Shown: positions 16,404 through 25,223, numbered from the stretch's first letter. The stretch is 64,000 bases of DNA from Streptomyces sp. NBC_00775 (GCF_036347135.1 NZ_CP108938.1:2232001-2296000); one strand, 5' to 3'. Made by a program: numbers and translations. The notes: generated by a model not told the origin, from the sequence alone.

Positions 16404-16440
16404 GAAGGTCCCGGCCCTCCTCCCAGCGGCCGGGACCTTC
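16404..16440. terminator. Bidirectional terminator between convergent genes
   Basis: GAAGGTCCCGGCC at 16404-16416 and its exact reverse complement at 16428-16440 enclose an 11-base loop. They sit between the carboxylesterase stop and the beta-helix gene stop, so the hairpin can end transcription from both sides. Confidence 0.8.
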
Positions 16441-16446
16441 GGCGCG

Positions 16447-18381
16447 TCAGCCGACGGGCTGCACGATCACGTCGTCCACGTACGACGCCCCACTCGACGT
16501 CGCCCGCACCCGCACCGTCGTGGCCGTCGACGGCGCGGACAGCTCCACGCGGTGCCATTCACCGGCCGTGGTGTCGGACTGCGCGGCGGTGGCCACCACC
16601 GTGCCCGCGGAGTCGAGGACCTCGACGACCACGGGCGCCGACGCGGAGTCGGAGCGCACGAGGGCGGAGACACGGCGCGTGGTGGTGCCGCCGACCGCCC
16701 GGGTGAGGGCCGAAGTCCCCGTGATCTTCGCGGAGTTGCCGAGGTCGCCCGACGGGTCGGCGGTGGCGGACGCGGTGCCGGTCACCGTCCAGCTGGACGA
16801 GAGGGTGTCGAAGAGGTCTGTCAGGACGGGAGTGGTCGTACCGGCGCCGTTGTACGCGCCGATGTTCGGGGCGGCCGTGGCCGAGACCGTGTTGCCGTAG
16901 TAGTCCAGTCCCCCGTTGCCGGAGACGACCGCGCCGGTGCCGAGCGTGCCGTACCCCGTGATCAGGCGGTAGCCGTGGGGGTCGCGGGTGCCGGGGGCGA
17001 CGAGGCCCGGGGCGGTGGTCACCGTGTTGGTGGCGCCGGTCGGTGCGGTCACGCCGTAGAAGGCGTTGTGGTCGAAGGTGACGTGGGAGTCGGAGAAGTT
17101 CCAGCTGACGGAACCGCTGCCGGTCTTGCGCACGAGGTTGTCGGTGAAGGCCAGATCGAGGGCCGCGGAGGTGGACTCGGTGAGGAACACCGGGCTCAGT
17201 CCGCTGCCCACACTGATGGTGTTGTTGTAGATCTGGCCGTTGTCGATCTGGCCCGAGCAGACCTGGAACGTACGGGTGCGGTCGTTGATGGAGATGTTGT
17301 CCCGGATGACGAAGTCCGCGACCGGTGTGTCGTACGGGCAGAGGAGGAAGAAGCCGCCGTCGTTGTCGTGGGAGAGGTTGTACTGGAAGACCGTGCCCTT
17401 GGTGGAGTGGTCGACGTCGTACGACTGGCCGTCGCTGGTGGTGTTGCCCCCCGACACCTCGTTGTACTGGAAGAGGCCGTTGTCGCTGTTGGCGGTCCAG
17501 ATGCCGATGTTGACGCTGCCCGCGCGCTCGTTGAAGCCAGTGACCTGGTTGTGCTCGACGAGGGCGCCGTCCTGGCCCTTGGCGACGATGCCGTCGCCGC
17601 CGATGTCGCGCAGGTCGTTGCCGCGGACGACCAGCCCGGTCGAGGCCTTCCAGTCGGCGAAGCACAGGGAGTCCTGCCAGAAGGCGGCGAGCTGGGTCCG
17701 CTTGCACCAGTTGGACCAGGTGTAGATGCCCTCGCGGTCCACGGAGTGGATCTCGTTGTCGAGGATGCTCGTGTTCGCGAAGGCCGTGGGTGTGGTGGTG
17801 CCCTGGGCTTCGATGACGATGCCGCCGGTGGCGTTCGCGTACTTGCCGGTGCCGTGGTAGTTGCCGCTCACGGTCGTGGGCAGCACACCGCGTACGTCGT
17901 GGATGTCGAGCCGCCGCAGCGTGATGCCGCTGACGACGCCCGCGTCGGCGGCGTACACATAAACCCCGCGCCGATACGCCGTGTTGTCGCCGTCGGCGGT
18001 CAACTCCAGGTCCTGGACGGTGGTGTAGGGGGTGTTGTCGAGGAGTACGGCGTTGGTGGCGCCGTCGGCGTTGATCGCGGGCCGGTCTCCGCTGCCGTAG
18101 GCGCCGATGACGACCGGCGCGGCGGCGGTCCCGGTGGCCTTCGGGGCGAGCTGCCCGGAGCAGGCGGTGCCGCGCTGGAGGAGTACCTGGTCGCCGGCGG
18201 TGAGGGTGAGGGCGTTGACCGAGGTCAGGGAGTTGAACGGGGAGGAGGAGCTGCCGGTGCCGCCCGCGGCGGCCGAGCAGTCGACGTAGTACGTCGTCGA
18301 GGCGGCCTCGGCGGGGGTGGCGACAAGGCCGGCGGCGAGGGCCGCCAGGCCTATGAGCAGGGCGGTGCTGCGCGATCGCAT
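16447..18381 (-). CDS. Secreted right-handed beta-helix protein with C-terminal carbohydrate-binding-like domain
   Basis: Exported protein of 644 residues. A Sec signal (ALLIGLAALAAGLVATPAEA) precedes the TYYVDCSAAAGGTGSSSSPF start typical of actinobacterial pectate-lyase-like proteins. The middle, about 90-430, is built of parallel beta-helix coils (ILDNEIHSV, VRGNDLRDIGGDGI, FQYNEVSGG, FDHNAFYG). The last 130 residues (FDTLSSSWTVTGTAS to VDDVIVQP) are a jelly-roll resembling carbohydrate-binding domains. A polysaccharide lyase or glycosidase role is likely but no catalytic residue can be named. It lies downstream of, and on the same strand as, the ROK-controlled operon, which may import its products. 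Confidence 0.75.
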   Translation of the reverse strand: MRSRSTALLIGLAALAAGLVATPAEAASTTYYVDCSAAAGGTGSSSSPFNSLTSVNALTLTAGDQVLLQRGTACSGQLAPKATGTAAAPVVIGAYGSGDRPAINADGATNAVLLDNTPYTTVQDLELTADGDNTAYRRGVYVYAADAGVVSGITLRRLDIHDVRGVLPTTVSGNYHGTGKYANATGGIVIEAQGTTTPTAFANTSILDNEIHSVDREGIYTWSNWCKRTQLAAFWQDSLCFADWKASTGLVVRGNDLRDIGGDGIVAKGQDGALVEHNQVTGFNERAGSVNIGIWTANSDNGLFQYNEVSGGNTTSDGQSYDVDHSTKGTVFQYNLSHDNDGGFFLLCPYDTPVADFVIRDNISINDRTRTFQVCSGQIDNGQIYNNTISVGSGLSPVFLTESTSAALDLAFTDNLVRKTGSGSVSWNFSDSHVTFDHNAFYGVTAPTGATNTVTTAPGLVAPGTRDPHGYRLITGYGTLGTGAVVSGNGGLDYYGNTVSATAAPNIGAYNGAGTTTPVLTDLFDTLSSSWTVTGTASATADPSGDLGNSAKITGTSALTRAVGGTTTRRVSALVRSDSASAPVVVEVLDSAGTVVATAAQSDTTAGEWHRVELSAPSTATTVRVRATSSGASYVDDVIVQPVG

Positions 18382-18466
18382 GGAGGGACTCCGTGGGAGA
18401 CGGCGGGGACGGGGACGCGTACGGAAGCGCTGCGGAGACGGGGACGGCTACATCGGGTGCGGAACA

Positions 18467-19240
18467 TCAGAGGGTGGCCTCCGGGATACGGGCGGACAGA
18501 CCGCCGTCGACGGGCAGAACGGCACCGGTGACGAACGAGGCGTCGTCCCCGGCGAGAAACGCGACGGCCCGGGCCACCTCGTGCGGCAGACCGGCCCGGC
18601 GCAGTGGATAGGGCCGGACCCGGGCAGCGAACTCCTCGGGGTCGTCGGCCAGTTGGGCATTGCGCTCGACCATGACGAGCCCCGGCGCGACCGCGTTGAC
18701 GCGGATTCCGTGCGGGCCCCATTCGAGCGCGGCGGTACGGGTGAAGGCGACGAGTCCGGCCTTGGCGGCGGAGTACGCGCCGAAGCCGGTCGCCGCGAAC
18801 CGGGCATGGACGGAGGCGATGTTGACGATCGACCCCGGCCGTTCCTCGGTGATGAGGCGGTCGGCGAAGGCCCGCGAGAGCCGGACGGCCGCGTGCAGGC
18901 TGACATCGAAGGTGAGCGCCCAGCCGAACTCCGTGGCGTCGAGAAGGGGTGAACGCTCCTCGGCGAAGGCGCAGTTGACCAGGATGCCGGGTGCGACTCC
19001 GTCGAGTACGCGGCCGGGGGCGTCCGGGTCGGTGAGGTCGACGACGACAGGGCGGATCCGCTCGGTCGCCGTCTTCCGTACGGTCTCCAGGATGTCGACG
19101 GCGACGACCTCGTGCCCACGGGCGGCGAGCTCGACGGCGATGGCGTGCCCGATGCCCCGGGCGGCGCCGGTGACGACAGCGGTGGATCCATGGGACATGC
19201 CGGCGGTGGCGCCGGTGGCCGTGTCGGCGTCTGTGGTCAT
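18467..19240 (-). CDS. Short-chain dehydrogenase/reductase
   Basis: NAD(P)-dependent oxidoreductase of 257 residues. Rossmann motif TGAARGIG, NNAG-equivalent VNCAFAEE (a departure from NNAG), the catalytic Ser in IVNIASVHA, and YSAAK with Tyr and Lys are all present, ending with the PVDGGLS motif. The chosen ATG overlaps the upstream permease stop (ATGA); a start 14 codons later would also leave an intact domain. It is the last coupled gene of the ROK-controlled operon and probably oxidises the sugar-derived compound handled by the enolase-family enzyme. Substrate not known. Confidence 0.85.
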   Translation of the reverse strand: MTTDADTATGATAGMSHGSTAVVTGAARGIGHAIAVELAARGHEVVAVDILETVRKTATERIRPVVVDLTDPDAPGRVLDGVAPGILVNCAFAEERSPLLDATEFGWALTFDVSLHAAVRLSRAFADRLITEERPGSIVNIASVHARFAATGFGAYSAAKAGLVAFTRTAALEWGPHGIRVNAVAPGLVMVERNAQLADDPEEFAARVRPYPLRRAGLPHEVARAVAFLAGDDASFVTGAVLPVDGGLSARIPEATL

Positions 19241-20103
19241 CGTTTGAGCAATCCCTTGTTCAGTCCGTCGGCGAGGAGGTTGAAGCCGATGACGAGGCCC
19301 ACGACGACGGTGATCGGTCCGAGTGCGTAGGCGGGATTGTCGGCGAGGAAGGAGACGCTGGTGCGCAGCAACGCGCCGAGCGAGGGGGTGGGAGGGGTGA
19401 CGCCGATGCCCACGAAGCTCATCGCGCCCTCGACGAAGACGGCCGTGGAGAGGGAGAGCGCGGCCTGGACGACGAGAGCGTCGAGGATGTTGGGCAGGAT
19501 GTCACCGAGCAGAATCCGCAGGCGCCGGGCGCCGAGGGCCACGGCCGCCAGGACGTACTCGCGGTCCCTCTCGACGCGGACGGCGTCGCGGGTGATCCGG
19601 CCGAAGAGGGGGATGTTGACACCGGTGACGGTCCAGAAGACGGCGGCCGTGCCCGGGCCGAGGATCGCGGCGAGGGTGACGCCGAGGACCAGGGCGGTGA
19701 AGGCCAGCATGACGTCGAAGGCACGTTGCAGAACGACGTCGAGCGACGGGTGCAGGGCGCACAGGAGCCCCAGGCCGATGCCCGCGACCGCGCCGAGCGG
19801 GACCGCGGTGAAGGCGACGAGCAGGTCGAGCCGGATCCCGTACAGCGTGCGGCTGAGCAGATCGCGGCCGAACTCGTCGGTGCCGAGCGGGTGTTCACCG
19901 CTCGGCGCGGCCAGCGCGTCGGGGCCCTGGGTGAGCGGGGAGTGCCCGGTGAGCAGGGGGGCGGCCGCCCCGAGCAGGACCAGCAGGACGACCAGGGCGA
20001 GACCCCAGCGGGCGCCGGGCGCACTGAGCGCGCGGGAGCCGGCGGCACGCCGGACCCGTGTCCATACGCGTCCCCGTACCCGTACAGCCGGAACGGCGGT
20101 CAT
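19237..20103 (-). CDS. Oligopeptide-type ABC importer permease (DppC-like)
   Basis: Membrane permease of 288 residues. The N-terminal cytoplasmic stretch is followed by the first helix (GLALVVLLVLLGAAAPLL), the HPLGTDEFGRDLLSRTLYG block characteristic of DppC/OppC, and the EAA loop (YVLAAVALGARRLRILLGDILPN). The start at 20103 overlaps the stop of the DppB-like gene (ATGA). Transporters of this class also carry oligosaccharides and sugar acids, which suits this operon better than peptides. No ATPase gene accompanies it. Confidence 0.87.
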   Translation of the reverse strand: MTAVPAVRVRGRVWTRVRRAAGSRALSAPGARWGLALVVLLVLLGAAAPLLTGHSPLTQGPDALAAPSGEHPLGTDEFGRDLLSRTLYGIRLDLLVAFTAVPLGAVAGIGLGLLCALHPSLDVVLQRAFDVMLAFTALVLGVTLAAILGPGTAAVFWTVTGVNIPLFGRITRDAVRVERDREYVLAAVALGARRLRILLGDILPNILDALVVQAALSLSTAVFVEGAMSFVGIGVTPPTPSLGALLRTSVSFLADNPAYALGPITVVVGLVIGFNLLADGLNKGLLKR

Positions 20104-21044
20104 ACGGAGCCCCCGATCCGCACCCGGGGATCGAGCCCGGCCTGCACCAGATCCGTGAGGGTCTGGAGCACCACGAACACGGCGACCGCGAACAGCAGCA
20201 GGTCCTGGACGAGCAGATAGTCGCGGCTCAGGACCGCCTGGAGCAGCAGCTGCCCCACCCCCGGCCAGGCGTAGACGGCCTCCACCACGATGGCTCCGCC
20301 GAGCAGCTGTCCGATCTGGATGCCGAGGACGGTGACGACCGGTGGCAGCGCGCCCGGCAGCACATGGCGGGCCAGCAGCCATCGCTCGGAGACGCCCTTG
20401 GCGCGGCCGGTGCGGACGAAGTCCTCCTGCCGGGATCTGCGCAGGGAGGCCGCGAGGAAGCGGGCGAGGACCGCGCCGGTGGGCAGCGCCAGGCAGAGGG
20501 CGGGCAGCAGCAGATACTGCACGCCGATCACCGGGTCGGCGAGCAGCGACTCGTGTCCGGAGGCGGGCAGCACCCGGAAGGTGACGGCGAAGACGAGGAC
20601 GAGCAGGACGCCGGTGACGTACGGCGGGACGGCGAGCGCCAGGTTCACCGCGGCGGTCAGCAGGCGCGCGCGGCGGGCCGTGCCGAGGACGATGCCCGCC
20701 GCGCCTCCGCCGATCAGCGCCAACAGCAGGGCGGCGGCGGTGAGTTCGAGAGTGTTGCCGAGGCCCTGGCCGATCAGTTGGGCGATCGGCGCGCCCAGGA
20801 TGAAGGAGGTGCCGAGGTCGCCGGTGAGGACGCCGGTGAGCCAGGTCCCGTACTGGACGGGCAGTGACGCGTCGAGGCCGAGCGAGGCCCGGACCTCGGC
20901 GACCGTGGCGGGGGACGCGTCCGGGCCCGCGAGGACGACGGCCGGGTCCCCCGGTGCGAGCCGGAGGACACCGAACACCAGCACTGACGCCACGAGCAGC
21001 ACCAGCAGGGCGGACGGCACCCGCCGAGTCGCGTAGCGGAGCAT
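20100..21044 (-). CDS. Oligopeptide-type ABC importer permease (DppB-like)
   Basis: Membrane permease of 314 residues with six predicted helices. The first helix ALLVLLVASVLVFGVLRLAPGDPA has the DppB signature ending in PGDP. Later landmarks are VQYGTWLTGVLTGDLGTSF and the EAA-type loop EDFVRTGRAKGVSERWLLARHVLPG, ending with DPRVRIGG. It starts 6 bases after the binding-protein stop and overlaps the next permease by 4 bases. It forms a heterodimer with that permease. Confidence 0.88.
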   Translation of the reverse strand: MLRYATRRVPSALLVLLVASVLVFGVLRLAPGDPAVVLAGPDASPATVAEVRASLGLDASLPVQYGTWLTGVLTGDLGTSFILGAPIAQLIGQGLGNTLELTAAALLLALIGGGAAGIVLGTARRARLLTAAVNLALAVPPYVTGVLLVLVFAVTFRVLPASGHESLLADPVIGVQYLLLPALCLALPTGAVLARFLAASLRRSRQEDFVRTGRAKGVSERWLLARHVLPGALPPVVTVLGIQIGQLLGGAIVVEAVYAWPGVGQLLLQAVLSRDYLLVQDLLLFAVAVFVVLQTLTDLVQAGLDPRVRIGGSV

Positions 21045-21049
21045 GACGG

Positions 21050-22636
21050 TCAGCCGATCGAGGTCTGGTCGAGGTCGAGGTAGTCGTACATCGTCCAGTT
21101 GAGGCCCTGGACCTTCTTGGCGCGGGTGAAGGTGTGGGAGCTCGCGACCAGGTCGGAGACGAACTGCTCTTCCAGGAGCAGGTCGTTGAGGGCGTCGGCG
21201 GCCTTCTTGGCCTCGGTCTCCTCGGTGGCCTGCCACAGCTGGTCGGCGAGTGTGCGGTATGCGTCGCTGTCGAAGTTGGAGGCGTTCTTGTCGGCGTTGA
21301 AGGGGAAGGCGCCCTTGACGAGGGTGGCCGGGTGCAGCTGTCCGAAGCCGTGGCCGTTGATGAACAGGCCCGGCAGTTCGCCCGCCTGGAGCTGGGCGAG
21401 GAAGTCGGCGGCCTGGAGGGGTTCGGCGTTCGCCTTGAGGCCGAGCTGGGTGAGGTCGTACTGCACGATCTCGGCGATCTTCGCGTTGGTGGCGAGGCCG
21501 GCGTTGTAGACGACCTTGACGGTCTTGCCGCCCGCTCCGGCGGCCTTGATGAGCGCCTTGGCTGTCTTCAGGTCGCGGCTGTAGTGGGCGGCCTTCGTCT
21601 TGTCGTACGCCGGTGAACTCGTCGCCCAGGGAAGGGAGGTGACCGTGCCGATGCCGCCGAGGACCTGGCTGAGGATGCGCTCGCGGTCGACGGCCCAGGC
21701 GATCGCCTGGCGGACGCGCTTGTCGTCGAGGGGCTTCACCTTGACGTTGGAGGCGATGTAGAAGCCGGAGTCGTGGGCGTCGGAGACGGTGACCTCGAAC
21801 TGGTCGTCGTTCTTGATGGAGGCCGCGTCGAGCGGGGCAACGTCGACGAGGAGGTGGGTGCCGCCGGAGCGCAGGGACGAGACCATCGACGGCGACTGGC
21901 TGACGACCGACACCTCGACGGCGTCGAGCAGCGGGACGCCCTTCTTCCAGTACGCGTCGTTGCGCTTGAGCTGGAAGCCGGTGCCGGGCGTGTAGTCCGC
22001 GACCTTGAACGGGCCGGTGCCGATGATCTTCGTGCCCTTGAGCAGTTCGTCGATCGACTCCTTGTCGACGATGAGGAGGATCTCGAAGAGGTCGAAGAGG
22101 TTGCTGACCGGGTGCGCCAGATGCAGCGTGACCGTGTGCTCGTCGGTCTGGTCGATCTTCTCGATGGCGAGCGCGACGTGCTTGAGCTGGGAGGCGGTGG
22201 TGTCCTTCCGCAGGTTCTCGATGGCGAAGGCGACATCCGCGGAGGTGAAGGCACGCCCGCTGTGGAAGGTGACGCCCTGGCGGAGCTTCAGGGTGATCGA
22301 CGTGCCGTCCTTCGCCTCGGTCCAGGACTCGGCGAGCGACGGCTTGGGCTGAAGCGTCTTGTGGTCGCACTCGGTCAGCGTGTTGAAGACCGTACGGGCG
22401 AGCGTGAAGTTCGGGTTGTTCTGGCCGAAGAGCGTGGCGGGCGCGATGTCGGCGGACTGCGCGATCTTCAGCGTGCCGCCCTTGGCGGCCGCTCCTGACG
22501 ACTTCCCGCTCTCGTCTGCGGCACTGCGGCAGGCCGAGACGGCGAGCAGGGCGCCTCCGGCACCGATCGCGGCGAGCAGCCTGCGGCGGGATATGACGAG
22601 TCTTTCGGGCGTACGGGGGTTGCTGTACGAGGGCAT
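21050..22636 (-). CDS. ABC importer substrate-binding lipoprotein (SBP family 5)
   Basis: Extracellular binding protein of 528 residues. A lipoprotein signal with twin arginines (ISRRRLLAAIGAGGALLAVSAC) gives Cys as the lipid anchor. The family 5 (DppA/OppA) pattern is clear: TLKIAQSADIAPATLF, LAESWTEAKDGTSITLKLRQGVTFHSG split over the usual entry region, IIGTGPFKVADYTPG, and DKRVRQAIAWAVDRE. It serves the two permeases downstream. Given the neighbours the ligand is more likely an oligosaccharide or sugar acid than a peptide. This is an inference from context. Confidence 0.88.
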   Translation of the reverse strand: MPSYSNPRTPERLVISRRRLLAAIGAGGALLAVSACRSAADESGKSSGAAAKGGTLKIAQSADIAPATLFGQNNPNFTLARTVFNTLTECDHKTLQPKPSLAESWTEAKDGTSITLKLRQGVTFHSGRAFTSADVAFAIENLRKDTTASQLKHVALAIEKIDQTDEHTVTLHLAHPVSNLFDLFEILLIVDKESIDELLKGTKIIGTGPFKVADYTPGTGFQLKRNDAYWKKGVPLLDAVEVSVVSQSPSMVSSLRSGGTHLLVDVAPLDAASIKNDDQFEVTVSDAHDSGFYIASNVKVKPLDDKRVRQAIAWAVDRERILSQVLGGIGTVTSLPWATSSPAYDKTKAAHYSRDLKTAKALIKAAGAGGKTVKVVYNAGLATNAKIAEIVQYDLTQLGLKANAEPLQAADFLAQLQAGELPGLFINGHGFGQLHPATLVKGAFPFNADKNASNFDSDAYRTLADQLWQATEETEAKKAADALNDLLLEEQFVSDLVASSHTFTRAKKVQGLNWTMYDYLDLDQTSIG

Positions 22637-22711
22637 GGCGGAACTCCGGGTCGCAGAAAGGGAGATGAGGGCAGCCGGAAGCTGCGAAAGTGCGTGGCGA
22701 GGGGTCAGCGG

Positions 22712-23809
22712 TCAGCGACAACAGGAGGGGCGCGGTTCGAGGCGTCCGCTCCACACCCGGGTGACCGCCGGGTGATCGGTGTCGAGTTCGAGGCCGATGC
22801 CGGGGGCGTCCGGCACGGTGAGCCGGCCCCGCCGGACCAGCTCGGCACCGTGCACGACGTCGGAGCGCCAGGCGACCTCGCCGTACGCGTACTCCAGGCG
22901 CTCCGCCACCGCCGCGTCGAGGGGCGCGAGGTGGGCGGCGTGCAGGGTGGCGACCGGGCCCGAGGGGTTGTGGAACGAGATGCGCGCCATGCCCCCGGTC
23001 CGGTGGGCGAGGTCGAGAGCGGCACGTGGACCACCCGCGTGCTTCACATCGGGCAGCAGTACGTCGAGGAGTCCGCGTACGGCGTCGACCTCGTCGCTCC
23101 GGTGCGCGAACTCGCCTCCGGCGAGCGGGAGTCGGGTGCGGGAGCGCAGCTCGGCCAGTTCGCCCGGGCGGGCGATGCCGACGCCGTCCTCCAGCCAGTA
23201 CAGGCCCAGCTCCTCGAACGGGCCCAGAAGTGGGGTGAGTTCGTCGAGGCTGAGGCGCTCATGGGCGTCCACCATCACGTCGACGTCCGCACCGACCGCC
23301 TCGCGCACGGCCCGTACGCGCTCCAGGCCGATCCCGGCGAGGGTGTGCCGCCCGTCGGCGTCCGGGGTGTCGAACGGGGCGAGTTTCACGGCGGTGAAGC
23401 CGTCCAGGACGGCGGCTTCGGCGGTCGCGGCGACTTCGCGTGGGGTGCGACCGCCGGGGGCGCGGTTGATGTTGGCATACAACTCGACGGACCTCAGCGA
23501 ATCCTGACCCAGGATCAGCTTCCGCAGCGGTACGTCGGCACGGCGGGCGGTCAGGTCCAGGCGGGCCTGCTCGATGCCACCGCGTACGGTGATGGCGGCG
23601 AAGTCGTCGCCCGTGTGAAGCCCATCCGTTCCGAACCCCCTTACAAACCGGTCGAGTTCGCGAACCACGTATTCCGCCGGCCCGGCGTCCGAGCACTCCC
23701 CGTACCCGTGATCGCCGTCCGGTCCGCCAACCCGCAGCACCAGCCACTCGGTGCGCGGGCTCACGGTGATCCGGAACAGCTCCCAGCTCTCCTCCTGTGC
23801 GGGGCTCAC
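22712..23809 (-). CDS. Enolase-superfamily enzyme (mandelate racemase/muconate lactonizing group)
   Basis: Probable sugar-acid dehydratase or epimerase of 365 residues. The barrel carries the metal ligands in order: DVMVDAHE (Asp), YWLEDGV (Glu) and AGGEFAHRS (Glu). SFHNPSGP near the end supplies a possible catalytic His. The usual Lys-x-Lys motif reads VKLAPFD, so the second Lys is replaced by Ala; proton chemistry would then depend on the His side or the remaining Lys. The GTG start overlaps the ROK gene stop by 4 bases (GTGA), so it is coupled to it. The C-terminus ends in two Cys. Confidence 0.83.
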   Translation of the reverse strand: MSPAQEESWELFRITVSPRTEWLVLRVGGPDGDHGYGECSDAGPAEYVVRELDRFVRGFGTDGLHTGDDFAAITVRGGIEQARLDLTARRADVPLRKLILGQDSLRSVELYANINRAPGGRTPREVAATAEAAVLDGFTAVKLAPFDTPDADGRHTLAGIGLERVRAVREAVGADVDVMVDAHERLSLDELTPLLGPFEELGLYWLEDGVGIARPGELAELRSRTRLPLAGGEFAHRSDEVDAVRGLLDVLLPDVKHAGGPRAALDLAHRTGGMARISFHNPSGPVATLHAAHLAPLDAAVAERLEYAYGEVAWRSDVVHGAELVRRGRLTVPDAPGIGLELDTDHPAVTRVWSGRLEPRPSCCR

Positions 23810-25032
23810 GACGCGACCCCCCGCGCATCGGGGCCGAGCAGTGCGATCGGGTCCTGGTAGACGCCCTCCAACAGGGGCATCGCGGAGGCGACGACGAGGG
23901 TGCCGGAGCCGAAGGTGCTGGTCACGATGCGTTCGGTGGCGCTCCAGCCGCGGTGCACGCGGTCGGTGACCTCCTCGCGCAGGTCCGTCAGATACTCGTC
24001 GGCGGCGACGATTCCGCCCGCGAGGACGACACGGCTCGGGTTGAGCAGATCGACGACGGTCGCCACGGCGCGTCCCGCGTGCCGGGCGCGGTTGCGCAGC
24101 AGTTCCTGGGCACGCAGGTCGCCGGAGCCGGACCCGGCAGGGCGCGCGGCGGCGATGAGGCGCTCCAGCGGGAGGTGTTCGTCGGACGCGGACAGGATGC
24201 CCTCGGCGCGGGCCCGCTCCACCAGGACGGCGTCGCTGGCGACCGCCGAGAGGCAGGCGGCGCCGCAGCAGGGGCAGGCGGTGCTCGACTCGCCGCTCAC
24301 CGGCAGGTGTTCGATGCCGCCGGCCGCCGCGCCGGGTCCGCGGTGCACGGAGCGGTCGACGACCACGGCGGCGCCGAGGATGTTGCCGAAGAAGACGTAC
24401 ACGAAATCGTCGACCTCGCGTCCGGCGCCGAACCACAGCTCCGCGCGGGCCGCGGCCCGGACGTTCTGGTCGAGCAGCACGGGTCCTGGCAGCCGACCGT
24501 CGAGCAGATCGAGGAGGCGTACGTCGCTCCAGCCCAGGGCGCTGTGTTCGACGACCGTGCCCGCGTCGCCGTCCACCCAGCCGCCGAGGCTGATCCCGGT
24601 GCCGAGCAGCCGGCGTCCGCCGAGCCGGTCGGCGAGGAACTCCCGGGCTCCCTCCGCGGCCTGCTCGGCGATGCGGCGCGGGTCGAGGCCGCCGTCGGCG
24701 GGCGCGTCGTGGTCGAGGACGCGCTGGGAGACGACGGTGCCGTCGAGGGCGACGAGCCCGAGCGTCGTGCGCAGCAGGCCGATGTGCACGCCGAGGGCGG
24801 CGGGCCCGAACGGGTCGACGCCGACCGGCACACGGGGCCGCCCCTGCGTGGCCTCCAGCGGCGCTTCCTCGCGCAGTACTCCCGCCTCGATGAGGACGGC
24901 GGTGAGCTTGGTGACGCTGGGCGCCGAGAGGCCCGTACCGCGTGCGATGTCCGCCCGGGAGAGCGGCCCCTGGGCGAGCACGGCACGCAGTACCGCCGAA
25001 GCGTTGCCCCGGCGCATGCCTTCGGCTCGCAT
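23806..25032 (-). CDS. ROK-family transcriptional repressor
   Basis: Regulator of 408 residues, first gene of a leftward operon. The N-terminal winged helix (SRADIARGTGLSAPSVTKLTAVLIEAG) is followed by a ROK kinase-like fold. The zinc motif CPCCGAAC departs from the canonical CxCGxxGCxE, and the phosphate-binding DxGxT motif is GISLGGW, so it is a regulator and not a sugar kinase. It probably represses itself and the importer/enolase/SDR genes by binding the perfect 27-bp palindrome 18 bases upstream of its ATG, and is released by a sugar ligand. Ligand unknown. Confidence 0.88.
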   Translation of the reverse strand: MRAEGMRRGNASAVLRAVLAQGPLSRADIARGTGLSAPSVTKLTAVLIEAGVLREEAPLEATQGRPRVPVGVDPFGPAALGVHIGLLRTTLGLVALDGTVVSQRVLDHDAPADGGLDPRRIAEQAAEGAREFLADRLGGRRLLGTGISLGGWVDGDAGTVVEHSALGWSDVRLLDLLDGRLPGPVLLDQNVRAAARAELWFGAGREVDDFVYVFFGNILGAAVVVDRSVHRGPGAAAGGIEHLPVSGESSTACPCCGAACLSAVASDAVLVERARAEGILSASDEHLPLERLIAAARPAGSGSGDLRAQELLRNRARHAGRAVATVVDLLNPSRVVLAGGIVAADEYLTDLREEVTDRVHRGWSATERIVTSTFGSGTLVVASAMPLLEGVYQDPIALLGPDARGVAS

Positions 25033-25049
25033 CGTTCCCCCTCAGCTCG

Positions 25050-25076
25050 GTGACTTAATTTCAGAAATTAAGTCAC
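25050..25076 (-). promoter_or_regulatory. Perfect 27-bp palindromic operator of the ROK operon
   Basis: GTGACTTAATTTC at 25050-25062 and its exact reverse complement at 25064-25076 flank a single A. The site is strikingly AT-rich for this genome and lies just before the ROK start. Its TTAATTTC/GAAATTAA core resembles NagC/ROK-type sites. It is almost certainly the autoregulatory operator. Confidence 0.85.
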
Positions 25077-25116
25077 GCCCACGCGGCACGCAACAGCTCC
25101 CGTGAAATGTCTCGCC

Positions 25117-25165
25117 CAGTGGACAGTGGGCGGTGGGCGGTGGACGGTGGGCGGTGGACGGTGGA
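25117..25165. repeat. Seven tandem copies of a 7-bp unit
   Basis: Seven consecutive heptamers of the form C(A/G)GTGG(A/G) fill 25117-25165, between the ROK operator and the terminator of the sensor-like gene. There is no coding gene here. Such tracts are prone to slippage. Confidence 0.8.
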
Positions 25166-25172
25166 CAACGCG

Positions 25173-25207
25173 ACGGACCCGGCGGTGGAAGTCACCGCCG
25201 GGTCCGT
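25173..25207 (-). terminator. Terminator after the CBM2 fusion gene
   Basis: A perfect 15-base stem (ACGGACCCGGCGGTG at 25173-25187, reverse complement at 25193-25207) with a 5-base loop lies 17 bases after the stop of the leftward gene. Confidence 0.8.
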
Positions 25208-25223
25208 GCTTACGCCAGAGCGC

